Assembly (NCBI GenBank): GCA_021296165.1
Contig: JAGWAW010000054.1
Location: 1 to 8,131 of the forward strand
Source of the DNA: Nitrosopumilaceae archaeon
Lineage (GTDB): Archaea; Thermoproteota; Nitrososphaeria; Nitrososphaerales; Nitrosopumilaceae
DNA: 8,131 nucleotides
Direction of reading: 5' to 3'
In this document: positions 1 through 5,897 of the stretch, in pieces
How positions within the stretch are numbered: position 1 is the stretch's first letter
How the letters are laid out: each line of letters starts with the position of its first letter
Made by a program: the position numbers and the translations under genes
Notes under the pieces: generated by a model
Seen by the model: the letters and a program-made list of their open reading frames with translations, nothing else
Told to the model about the DNA's origin: nothing
Databases searched by the model: none

Positions 1-234
1 AGGATACATTCGTTCTACGAGCTGGTCATAATACACGACCGCAAGTTCGGCCCGAAACCTGCAATACAAACATTCGACCTAACTGGGCCGACTAACAAAG
101 ACGGGGAGCCGAGGTACCTGAAGAGCAGCCTGCGGCAGGCCATGCGATCCGTCACGCTGTTTCGGGACAATAACCAACCGGACAAGCGCTGGAGGCCAGT
201 CCTGAAGCTGTTGCGGTGGTACTACGAGGCTTAG
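1..234 (+). CDS. C-terminal part of an unrecognised protein (5' end outside window)
   Basis: Frame 1 is open from the first base to a TAG at 232-234 and gives 77 residues with no start inside the window, so the 5' end is cut off. The peptide begins RIHSFYELVIIHDRKFGPKP, continues through a charged stretch (GPTNKDGEPRYLKSSLRQAM), and ends in a basic, aromatic tail (RWRPVLKLLRWYYEA). No signal peptide or membrane segment is visible. The composition is that of an ordinary soluble protein, not the Arg/Gly/Pro-rich look of antisense frames in this DNA. Codons are somewhat less GC-rich than in the lysine operon. I do not recognise the family. A transposase or other accessory protein is possible, but nothing here shows it. 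Confidence 0.6.
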   Translation, partial: RIHSFYELVIIHDRKFGPKPAIQTFDLTGPTNKDGEPRYLKSSLRQAMRSVTLFRDNNQPDKRWRPVLKLLRWYYEA

Positions 235-414
235 CACCACCGCTCCGTCACACGTATCCAAGACGCATCAACTCCGGCGCCGGACAGTATCCACGTCCCG
301 GAGTGGTGCCCGGGCCGGAGCGTGTGCTTGGACAGTCCGCGCCACTCCGGCGTGCGGGACGGGCATGCGGGCTGGCAGTAGTGGCCGCGCGTCGCCCTCA
401 GAAGCCACGGAGTC
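235..414. other. Non-coding gap between the partial gene and the frameshifted gene
   Basis: No convincing reading frame is seen in these 180 bases. The plus-strand frame running through it translates to Arg/Pro/Gly-rich sequence typical of a chance frame in GC-rich DNA. The gap contains a 9-bp perfect inverted repeat (CCGGAGTGG at 298-306 and CCACTCCGG at 342-350, 35 bases apart) that could form a stem in DNA or in read-through RNA. It separates two convergently read genes, so a termination role is possible, but there is no T-run. Confidence 0.4.
298..350. repeat. 9-bp inverted repeat in convergent gap
   Basis: CCGGAGTGG at 298-306 and its exact complement CCACTCCGG at 342-350 are separated by 35 bases. 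The right arm extends to 355 as one half of a longer 14-bp inverted repeat with 883-896. The function is unknown, and chance in GC-rich sequence is possible. Confidence 0.4.
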
Positions 415-896
415 CTATTGAAGGGGCCCCCACCACCCCACGTCTATCGCAAACGTCTTCACGTAAAACTGCATCAATATGCTCTCCGCGGTGGTCCCGT
501 CGCATATCGGGGACCATGCCAGCGCGAGCGGGGTGGCCGTCAGGTGGAGCGACACGGGCACGTGCTCCCCCTGTGCGGCCTGGACGGACACGGACCGCAG
601 CACATACGGGGAGATGTCCGGCATGGTCGTAAAGCGCGCGTAGCACCGGCCGTCCTGCAGCAGGTATGCCTCCTGGTGCATGTCGTGCTGGTCCATGTCG
701 AACGTTGCCAGGGTCGTGTTGGTTCCGGCCATCCAGCACGGCCTCCACCCGCCAGGTGCCGTTCAGCCACTGACCGGCGGCGTTCGTCCTAGTGGCATGG
801 GTGTCGTCCGTCCTCAGGGTGCTGGCCCCCGCCCAGAACTTGGTGTCCACGTCCAATACCAGGGCGCCGCTCCAGGGCGCCTGCACGCCGGAGTGG
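342..896. repeat. 14-bp perfect inverted repeat flanking the frameshifted gene
   Basis: CCACTCCGGCGTGC at 342-355 and GCACGCCGGAGTGG at 883-896 are perfect reverse complements, about 530 bases apart. They bracket the broken minus-strand reading frame 415-886; the right copy contains its possible GTG start codon. The next bases on both sides do not pair. This may be a remnant of a small mobile unit or a coincidence. No flanking target-site duplication was identified. Confidence 0.45.
415..886 (-). pseudogene. Unrecognised protein gene with an apparent one-base frameshift
   Basis: Two minus-strand frames look coding and join near 730. The first runs from a possible GTG at 886 and reads VQAPWSGALVLDVDTKFW through NGTWRVEAVLD. 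Beyond about 730 the same frame turns into Arg/Gly/Pro-rich antisense-like sequence. The neighbouring frame then becomes protein-like (AGTNTTLATFDMDQHDMHQE through FAIDVGWWGPLQ) and ends at TAG 415-417. Dropping one G at 729-730 joins them as RVEAVLD-AGTNTTLATF and gives about 156 residues. No membrane segment, signal peptide or known motif is seen, and I do not recognise the family. The first frame is also open upstream to 967, overlapping the preceding gene, and has no ATG there, so the start is uncertain. The alternatives are a sequencing error in an intact gene, or a real short gene starting at ATG 732 (105 residues). Confidence 0.5.
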
Positions 897-932
897 TGGG
901 TATGCTTGGCCTTCCCGAAGCCGGTGATACGA

Positions 933-1544
933 TCATATCCGGTACAGGTCGTCGCCGTACTCGGCCTCTATGTTGGAGCTGGATATGTCGGGCACGGGGG
1001 ACTGGAGCCGCGCCACCTGGATGCGGGGACTTACGGCCCTGCACCCGTCTGATATGAACTTCTCCTGGTGCGTCTGGTCGTAGCCCAGGGCCACGACGTC
1101 GGGCATCACAACCCTTACGGTCTTGAATATGTCCCCCTGGTGCCCGACCACACAAAGGTCCACCACCCCCACCGCGTCGACCAGCGCCCGGCGCTGCTCC
1201 TGGGTGTGGAGGGGCCGGCGGCGCTTCATCTTGGCGGCGGTCTCGTCGGTGGCCACCACCACCACCAGCACGTCGCCCAGCTTTTTGGCAGCGTTGAAGG
1301 TGTGTATGTGGCCGGGGTGTATGATGTCAAAGACCCCGCCGGTCAGCACCACCCGCAGCGACTCCCTGCCCAAGCGGGTGAGGGCGCCGCCGGACTTCAT
1401 GAGCCTGTTGGCGACCAGCGCCCGCCGGGCCTCTGCTGCGCGGCCCGGGTCCAAGCCGCGGTGGGCGCACTCCATATCCAGGGAATTCCCGGAGACGGCC
1501 GACGCGTAGGTGGCCACAAGCAGGGCTCCTTGGGCAGCGTCCAT
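933..1544 (-). CDS. ribL: Cytidylyltransferase-family protein, probable FAD synthase (RibL-like) with N-terminal helix-turn-helix
   Basis: The 203-residue protein has a nucleotidyltransferase domain from about residue 64: RVVLTGGVFDIIHPGHIHTF holds the HxGH signature (H76, H79) that binds the nucleotide triphosphate. GYDQ follows at 154-157 and a variant ISSSN motif at 187-191, where family members usually have ISST. The first 60 or so residues (AAEARRALVANRLMKSGGALTRLG) look like a winged helix-turn-helix. In archaea, members of this family act as RibL, joining FMN and ATP to make FAD; the glycerol-3-phosphate cytidylyltransferase branch is related, so the substrate is inferred. ATG 1544 is chosen because GGTGAG lies 9-10 bases upstream. 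The gene is last in the lysW-lysX-lysK-dphB operon, 27 nt after dphB. Family is secure, exact reaction less so. Confidence 0.8.
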   Translation of the reverse strand: MDAAQGALLVATYASAVSGNSLDMECAHRGLDPGRAAEARRALVANRLMKSGGALTRLGRESLRVVLTGGVFDIIHPGHIHTFNAAKKLGDVLVVVVATDETAAKMKRRRPLHTQEQRRALVDAVGVVDLCVVGHQGDIFKTVRVVMPDVVALGYDQTHQEKFISDGCRAVSPRIQVARLQSPVPDISSSNIEAEYGDDLYRI

Positions 1545-1552
1545 CGCTTGTA

Positions 1553-1560
1553 TCTCACCC
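1553..1560 (-). promoter_or_regulatory. Shine-Dalgarno of the RibL-like gene
   Basis: The minus strand reads GGGTGAGA, with GGTGA matching the archaeal 16S rRNA tail (complement GGAGGTGAT), about 9 bases before ATG 1544. It lies in the only real intergenic gap of the operon and fixes the start. Confidence 0.6.
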
Positions 1561-1571
1561 GTCTGGAAATA

Positions 1572-2591
1572 TTACATTTTGGTATCTGGGGACCATTCCC
1601 CCAGGTTCAGTTGCATGCGGAGGGCGTCCACCAGCCCGTCCGCATATCCGATGGACAGCACGGCCACCTCGTCGTGGCCCTCCTCCAGCGCCCTCTCGGC
1701 GTCCCGCACGTACAGCAGCGCGTTCTCTAGTATAGTTTGATACCTGCCCGGGTCGGGTATGCCGCCGGCGGCCTGCCGCACGGCGGGGGCGTACTTTTGC
1801 ATCATCTGGTGCGGTATGCTTTGTATGGAATGGCCCTCGGGCGGGGGCTCCTCGCCGCACTCGGCCAGAACCATGAGGGCGTCGCGTTCGGTGAAGTGGA
1901 GCGGCCCGGGCACTACTATGGAGTGGGGCGGCTCGCCGTAGTCGTGCCGTTCCATGCCGGCCAGCCGGCCCGCCCGTATGCGCTGCTCCGGCATGCCGAC
2001 GCGGGACGCCACCACTACATACGCGTCCTCGGAGAAGACGCCCCGCATCTGTCCGGCCTCGGCCTCCCGCATCATCCGCAGGGCGGTGCCGGGGTCCAGG
2101 AAGAACCCGCGCCCCGCATCGTACTCCAGGAGCAGCAGGGTGTGGTTTCCGGAGACGGCGTTCCTGTATGTGGTCTGGTAGGGGGTGAGGGTGGCCTTGG
2201 CATCGTCCATTATGGTGGCCGTGCGCCCGGCCTTGTAGTGGTGTAGTCCGCACTCGCCGAACACGGCCGATGCAACCGATGAGGCGTGCACCGCCCCGGT
2301 GCATATGCCCCTGGATATGGCGCGCGCCCGCAGCTCGGCGTGGGTGGTGGCCACCATGGGGTCGCCATACGATGCCAGTACTACGGTCGAACGCGCCGCA
2401 TTATCGAGGATCTCCCGGCCGTCCTCGACCATCCACCGGGGGGCGGGACGCGCGTCGGCCACGCATGCGGACGGCGCGACCGGGCTGGTGAACGTCTCCA
2501 GGTATACCATATCTGCCGACTCCAGTATGCGGGCGGCCGCCGCCGGTATGGATCCGGGGGGGCATACTCCCAGCCCCACGAACCACAGCAT
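1572..2591 (-). CDS. dphB: Diphthine synthase with C-terminal DUF357-like extension
   Basis: DphB is the SAM-dependent methyltransferase that methylates the modified histidine of elongation factor 2 during diphthamide synthesis. The 339-residue protein starts MLWFVGLGV, like other DphB, and shows YLETFTSP (30-37), the cofactor-site block ASYGDPMVATTHAELRARA (73-91), HASSVASAVFGECGLHHYKAG (starting 102), TPYQTTYRNAVSGNHTLLLL (136-155) and VVVASRVGMPEQRIRAGRL (192-210). The catalytic part ends near 265, the usual family length. About 75 more residues follow (YQTILENALLYVRDAERALE, then EVAVLSIGYADGLVDALRM), which resemble the small archaeal domain DUF357; this is by pattern only. ATG 2591 overlaps the lysK stop as TAATG, so translation is probably coupled. 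Confidence 0.93.
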   Translation of the reverse strand: MLWFVGLGVCPPGSIPAAAARILESADMVYLETFTSPVAPSACVADARPAPRWMVEDGREILDNAARSTVVLASYGDPMVATTHAELRARAISRGICTGAVHASSVASAVFGECGLHHYKAGRTATIMDDAKATLTPYQTTYRNAVSGNHTLLLLEYDAGRGFFLDPGTALRMMREAEAGQMRGVFSEDAYVVVASRVGMPEQRIRAGRLAGMERHDYGEPPHSIVVPGPLHFTERDALMVLAECGEEPPPEGHSIQSIPHQMMQKYAPAVRQAAGGIPDPGRYQTILENALLYVRDAERALEEGHDEVAVLSIGYADGLVDALRMQLNLGEWSPDTKM

Positions 2592-3718
2592 TACGTCTTG
2601 GCCCTCTTGTCGTGGAGGCGCTTTATGTGGCCCAGGGTCCTCTTGAGCACCTCTATCCCCCTGAGGTACTCGGAGACGGAGACGCACTCGTTTACGGTGT
2701 GGGAGGCGTGCGGGTCGCCGGGCCCGTACGTCACCACCGGTATGTTCCACCGGGATCCCATGACGTTCATGTCGCCGGTCCCCGTCTTCCGTATGGGGAT
2801 GGCGTGCGTCCTCTCCACTTCCAGTATTCCCAGATTGAAGGCCCGGACCAGGGGGGAGCGGGCCGACGCCTCGAACGGCTCGGTCTCGTCCAGTATGGAG
2901 TAGAACGCCTCCACGCCCCGCTCCTCGCTGATCTCCCGGACCAGGTCGGATATCTTCTCCTCTATCATCTTGCAGCTGGTGGTGGTGGGTATGCGGATGT
3001 CCATGGTGGCGGTGCACTCCTGGGGGGTCACGTTGTGGCTGGAGCCGCCCCGGATCTCGGTGAGGGCGGCCGTTATCTGCTTGGTGCGGTTGTCGCCGCC
3101 GCGCGCCTCCAGGGACTCCTTGAGGCGCCCGGTAAAGAGGGCCGCCTCCTCTATGGCGTTCTTGGCCAGCCAGGGGGCGCTGGCGTGGGCGCTGCTCTTA
3201 ACGTCTATGCGCAAGCTGATGGCCAGCCTGCCCTTGTACCCTATGGTTATGTGGTCCAGCCTGCTGGGCTCGCCAAACACCGCATAGTCCACGTCCATCC
3301 TCTTCTTGACCAGGTTCTTGATGCCGGTGGCGTTGCCCTCCTCGTCCACCACCCCCACGAATATTATGGTGCCGTTGCCGTCGCGGACGGAGGCGGCGGC
3401 AAAGAGCATCGCCATGAGGGGGGCCTTGGCATCAGACGCCCCCCGGCCGTACAGCAGGTCGCCGTCGCGCCGGACCCGGATCTTGCCGGGGACCGTGTCC
3501 ATGTGGCCGCACAACATCACGACGGGAGTTCCAGAACCCTTCTTGGCTATCACGTTGCCGACCCCGTCTATGCGGATGTCATGGAATCCCAACTCGTCGC
3601 ACTTTTCGGCCAGAAACTCGGTCATGGAGCGCTCCTCCAGGGAGGGCGTGTACAGGCGGAGGGCCTTCTCCAGCATCTTGACTGCATACTTTGGGGTGAC
3701 GCTGAACCCCTCCCTCAT
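2591..3718 (-). CDS. lysK: [LysW]-lysine hydrolase (M20-family carboxypeptidase)
   Basis: LysK cuts the isopeptide bond between the finished lysine (in archaea often also ornithine) and the C-terminal glutamate of the LysW carrier, the last step of the carrier-bound pathway. The 375-residue protein has the full M20 metallopeptidase set: GHMDTVPG (H72 metal, D74 catalytic support), GRGASDAKAPL (D96 bridging the two metals), VDEEGNATG (E126 catalytic base, E127 metal), GEPS (E150 metal) and PHASHTVNE (H340 metal). The insert domain lies at about 160-275. Length and motif spacing are normal. ATG 3718 overlaps the lysX stop as ATGA, and GGTGGG lies about 8 bases upstream. Other M20 enzymes such as acetylornithine deacetylase are close relatives, but the adjacent lysW and lysX settle the role. 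Confidence 0.93.
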   Translation of the reverse strand: MREGFSVTPKYAVKMLEKALRLYTPSLEERSMTEFLAEKCDELGFHDIRIDGVGNVIAKKGSGTPVVMLCGHMDTVPGKIRVRRDGDLLYGRGASDAKAPLMAMLFAAASVRDGNGTIIFVGVVDEEGNATGIKNLVKKRMDVDYAVFGEPSRLDHITIGYKGRLAISLRIDVKSSAHASAPWLAKNAIEEAALFTGRLKESLEARGGDNRTKQITAALTEIRGGSSHNVTPQECTATMDIRIPTTTSCKMIEEKISDLVREISEERGVEAFYSILDETEPFEASARSPLVRAFNLGILEVERTHAIPIRKTGTGDMNVMGSRWNIPVVTYGPGDPHASHTVNECVSVSEYLRGIEVLKRTLGHIKRLHDKRAKT

Positions 3719-4563
3719 CGCCGGCCCACCTGCTTGGCATACTCCATCATGGCCGCCGGTATGTCCACGCCGGTCACCCGCACCGTATTCTTGAACTCGG
3801 TGGTGTTGTTGACCTCGTGGACGACCAGCCCGTCCTCACCCTCCATCAGGTCCACCCCGACTATCTGGCCGCCCACCGCCTCGGAGGCGCGGGCACACAT
3901 CTCGGCCATCTCCGGCGATACGGGGCAGGGCTCGGCGGTTCCGCCCAGGGCCGTGTTGGTCTTCCACATGCCCTCCCCGGAGGTGCGGTATATGGCCGCC
4001 ACCACCTGCCCGTCTACCATGATGGCACGTATATCCCGGGGGGGCCTCCTCACGAACTCCTCGGTGTAGTGGATCTGGTAGATGGGGTACATCCGCTCGC
4101 GGCTCTCCAGGATGGCGCCGGCCGTCTCGGCATCGTTGAGCCGGGATATCATACGGCCCCAGCTGCCCACCGTCGGCTTGATGACGGCGGGGTACCCCAG
4201 GCCGTCCAGGGCCCGCAGGGCCGCCTCCCGGGAGAACGAGACGGCGGCCCGGGGCACGGGCACGCCGGCCTTCTTGAGCAGCATGTGGGAGTACAGCTTG
4301 TTGCCGGCCAGCACGCCGGTCAGGTGGGGGTTTATGACCCGCGCGCCGGCCCCCTCCAGGGCCGCCGTGGAGTGGACGTTCCTGTAGTAGCTGACGCACC
4401 GCTGCATGATGGTGCCAAAACCCTCGGCGGGGGACTCCAAGTCCAGCGCCAGCTTCTTGCAGTCGGTCATGGCCACGTTTATGGACAACTTTTGGGCGGC
4501 CGCCCGCAGGGACTTTTCCTCCCAGCGGATCGCGTCATAAAGTATGGTTACGTCAGGGATCAC
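3715..4563 (-). CDS. lysX: LysW-dependent alpha-aminoadipate ligase (ATP-grasp)
   Basis: LysX uses ATP to join the amino group of alpha-aminoadipate to the C-terminal glutamate of LysW, which protects the amino group during lysine synthesis. In several archaea the same or a paired enzyme also charges glutamate for arginine; only one copy is seen here, so it may be bifunctional (inference). ATP-grasp features in order: VTILYDAIRWEEKSL (5-19), NKLYSHMLLKKAGVPVP (88-104), IKPTVGSWGR (128-137), RDIRAIMVDG (177-186, hinge region), GVDLMEG (236-242) and the metal-binding EVNNTTEFKN (250-259). I choose GTG 4563, which overlaps the lysW stop as GTGA and gives 282 residues with the usual LysX N-terminus. 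A TTG three codons upstream (4572) is possible but unlikely. Confidence 0.94.
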   Translation of the reverse strand: MIPDVTILYDAIRWEEKSLRAAAQKLSINVAMTDCKKLALDLESPAEGFGTIMQRCVSYYRNVHSTAALEGAGARVINPHLTGVLAGNKLYSHMLLKKAGVPVPRAAVSFSREAALRALDGLGYPAVIKPTVGSWGRMISRLNDAETAGAILESRERMYPIYQIHYTEEFVRRPPRDIRAIMVDGQVVAAIYRTSGEGMWKTNTALGGTAEPCPVSPEMAEMCARASEAVGGQIVGVDLMEGEDGLVVHEVNNTTEFKNTVRVTGVDIPAAMMEYAKQVGRR

Positions 4564-4727
4564 TGCCCCCAATCCTCGCCAACCGTTTGGGCGGGTTTGA
4601 GGTCGAACGAGCCCGAACCGCCGTCCAGCTCAAAACTCGCCCCGCAATCGGAGCATGTGACGATCTCCCCGGCTAGGGCATCGGCGGGTATGGAGATGTC
4701 GGCATCGCACTCGCTGCATTCTGCCAT
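4560..4727 (-). CDS. lysW: Amino-group carrier protein LysW, with unusual C-terminal Gln
   Basis: LysW is the small acidic protein on which lysine precursors are carried; the substrate is attached to the side-chain carboxyl of its last residue. This short gene encodes 55 residues. Two CxxC knuckles (C4, C7 and C25, C28; MAECSEC and VTCSDC) bind zinc. A linker of Gly, Ser and acidic residues follows, then the tail VGEDWGQ. Known LysW proteins end EDWGE, so the last residue here is Gln (codon CAG at 4565-4563) instead of Glu. If correct, the acceptor carboxyl is an amide. ATG 4727 is supported by a TATA-like box 28 nt upstream, which suggests a nearly leaderless mRNA. It is the first gene of the operon and overlaps lysX by 4 nt. 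Confidence 0.93.
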   Translation of the reverse strand: MAECSECDADISIPADALAGEIVTCSDCGASFELDGGSGSFDLKPAQTVGEDWGQ

Positions 4728-4751
4728 GCCGTAGCGTGCGCGGGGGGGCTC

Positions 4752-4759
4752 TTAATTAC
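4752..4759 (-). promoter_or_regulatory. TATA-like promoter box of the lysW operon
   Basis: The minus strand reads GGTAATTAAG (4760-4751) in otherwise very GC-rich DNA. The centre is about 28 nt before the lysW ATG at 4727. With the usual archaeal TATA-to-start distance, transcription would begin within a few bases of the ATG, giving a leaderless or near-leaderless transcript. Confidence 0.6.
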
Positions 4760-4824
4760 CTTGTCTTGGGGTCGGCTGGTATCGCCCCCCGGGGCTCGGC
4801 GGTTCGGCGCCGCAGACCGGAGCG

Positions 4825-4842
4825 GCGGGCATCCTGGCCCGC
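4825..4842. repeat. GC-rich inverted repeat between divergent promoters
   Basis: GCGGGC (4825-4830) and GCCCGC (4837-4842) are perfect arms around ATCCTG, in the middle of the lysW/cbtB gap. It lies upstream of both predicted transcription starts, so it would act as DNA rather than RNA, if at all. Chance is possible. Confidence 0.3.
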
Positions 4843-4853
4843 GCCGCGGCAAT

Positions 4854-4869
4854 ATCATGATCGATTCAT
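4854..4869. promoter_or_regulatory. Candidate operator upstream of cbtB
   Basis: ATCATGAT (4854-4861) is a perfect 8-bp palindrome overlapping a looser repeat ATGA-TCGAT-TCAT (4857-4869). It lies 15-30 bases upstream of the cbtB TATA box, a position used by archaeal regulators. A metal-responsive regulator would suit a cobalt transporter, but no known operator consensus is recognised. Confidence 0.25.
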
Positions 4870-4884
4870 CTCCCAGCGAATCCA

Positions 4885-4892
4885 TTAAATAA
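4885..4892 (+). promoter_or_regulatory. TATA-like promoter box of the cbtBA unit
   Basis: TTAAATAA stands out from GC-rich surroundings and is centred about 26 nt before the cbtB ATG at 4914. This spacing predicts transcription starting at or very near the ATG, a leaderless mRNA. Confidence 0.6.
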
Positions 4893-4913
4893 CTGCACTC
4901 TGGCATACGCCGC

Positions 4914-5129
4914 ATGGCAGATGCCCACAGCGTAACGGTGGAGTCGTGGCGTCCGTCGCTGGGCTCGCTGGTGGTGCTGGCCGCCATCTTTGTGGCCGGC
5001 CTGTTTCTGGTGGGGTTCGATCAGGGTCACCTGTTCAGCCTGGTGCAGGGAGAGGTGGCCTTTGACCAGTCACTCCTGCATGAGCTCACCCACGACATGC
5101 GGCACGTGACCGGATTTCCCTGTCACTAG
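4914..5129 (+). CDS. cbtB: Predicted cobalt transporter subunit CbtB
   Basis: CbtB is a small membrane protein found next to CbtA and proposed to take part in cobalt uptake for cobalamin synthesis. The 71-residue protein has a short N-terminal tail, one membrane helix (about 16-35, LGSLVVLAAIFVAGLFLVGF), the family segment FDQGHLFSLVQG, and a C-terminal histidine-rich end, LLHELTHDMRHVTGFPCH. The histidines (H56, H60, H64, H71) and C70 are plausible metal ligands; this ending is the family hallmark. Length is typical. The ATG at 4914 lies 26 nt after a TATA-like box, and cbtA follows 12 nt after the stop. Family assignment is strong; cobalt as the substrate rests on published genomic context, not on this sequence. 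Confidence 0.88.
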   Translation: MADAHSVTVESWRPSLGSLVVLAAIFVAGLFLVGFDQGHLFSLVQGEVAFDQSLLHELTHDMRHVTGFPCH

Positions 5130-5141
5130 GGGGATGCCCGC

Positions 5142-5867
5142 ATGAGGAAACCCGTCTTTCTAATTTTGGTATTGGTGTCTGGCGCCGCGGCCGGGCTAGT
5201 GCACGGCGGCGCCACGCTGCTTTTGGTGGAGCCATATCTGGACTATGCCATAGAGATAGAGAACCAGCAGCTCTTCGTGTCGGGCGCCGCCCAGGACACC
5301 GCCGAGTTCCGCTCGCAGTTCGACGAGTACCGCCTGTGGCAAAAGTCTGGCATGGTGCTGGGCGGAGTGCTGCTGGGGATGTCCACCGCGGCCCTCTTCG
5401 GGATAGTGTACTCGCTCTCTATACGCGCCCTGCCGGGGCGCAACGGCACGGCCCGGAGCCTGGTTCTGGCTGGAATGATGTTTGCCGTGCTGTATATTCC
5501 CACCTTCCTCAAGTACCCGCCCGTCCCCCCGGCGGAGGGAAGCCCCGAGACTCTGGCGGTGCGCACGGCCCTGCACCTGTCGCTCATGGCCATATTGGGG
5601 CTGGGGGCGGTGGGCTTTCACCGGGTGTACCGCCGTATTCCGCACCGCCGCATCCTGGTGCTGGCCGGGTACGTGGGGTTTGCCGTGGCCGTAACGGCGC
5701 TCATGCCGGCAAGTCCTGATGAGCCCTCGGCCATGCCCGGCGTGTGGGAGTTCCGCGCCATGTCTGCCCTCTCGGCGGTGGTGTTCTGGGCGTCTTTGGG
5801 CATAATACTGGGACTGCTCTGGGATAGGTACGCCTCGGCCGCCCGGCTGCACGCCCCCTCCCGGTAG
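5142..5867 (+). CDS. cbtA: Predicted cobalt transporter subunit CbtA
   Basis: CbtA is the multi-spanning partner of CbtB, predicted to move cobalt across the membrane. The 241-residue protein has about six hydrophobic segments: near 4-29, 69-95, 106-122, 143-162, 169-188 and 207-226. The first ends with HGGATLLLVEPYLDYAIEIE, a conserved start with H21 and acidic residues that could bind metal. The loop KYPPVPPAEGSPET (124-137) is a family signature. ATG 5142 follows the cbtB stop by 12 nt, with a GGGGGATG ribosome-binding-like stretch between. The gene overlaps no other, and the ABC ATPase gene begins 30 nt downstream on the same strand. Thaumarchaea make cobalamin, so a cobalt importer makes sense. 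The family call is firm, the substrate inferred. Confidence 0.88.
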   Translation: MRKPVFLILVLVSGAAAGLVHGGATLLLVEPYLDYAIEIENQQLFVSGAAQDTAEFRSQFDEYRLWQKSGMVLGGVLLGMSTAALFGIVYSLSIRALPGRNGTARSLVLAGMMFAVLYIPTFLKYPPVPPAEGSPETLAVRTALHLSLMAILGLGAVGFHRVYRRIPHRRILVLAGYVGFAVAVTALMPASPDEPSAMPGVWEFRAMSALSAVVFWASLGIILGLLWDRYASAARLHAPSR

Positions 5868-5897
5868 GTGGGGATCGCCGGCATGGGGGCGTAGCGT

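Noticed and set aside
216..632. Plus-strand open frame of 138 codons
   Set aside because: It starts inside the end of the first gene and translates to Arg/Pro/Ala-rich sequence; the minus strand carries the protein-like frames.
700..760. Programmed frameshift in the broken gene
   Set aside because: No slippery run or downstream structure is evident at the junction; a plain one-base indel or sequence error explains it better.
1068..1730. Plus-strand open frame of 220 codons
   Set aside because: It lies opposite the RibL-like gene and the end of dphB; its His/Val/Gly-rich translation has no recognisable domain.
2612..4069. Long plus-strand open frame of 485 codons opposite lysK and lysX
   Set aside because: It is an antisense shadow in GC-rich DNA, rich in Gly, Val, His and Arg and without any motif. 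The opposite strand encodes well-defined enzymes here.
4563..4572. TTG at 4572 as the lysX start
   Set aside because: GTG at 4563 gives the usual LysX N-terminus and a standard 4-nt overlap with the lysW stop.
4728..4913. Cobalamin riboswitch upstream of cbtB
   Set aside because: No B12-box-like sequence is seen, and the TATA spacing leaves essentially no leader RNA.
5196..5852. Minus-strand open frame of 218 codons
   Set aside because: It is opposite cbtA, which has clear family motifs and membrane segments; the antisense translation is Arg/His/Gln-rich.
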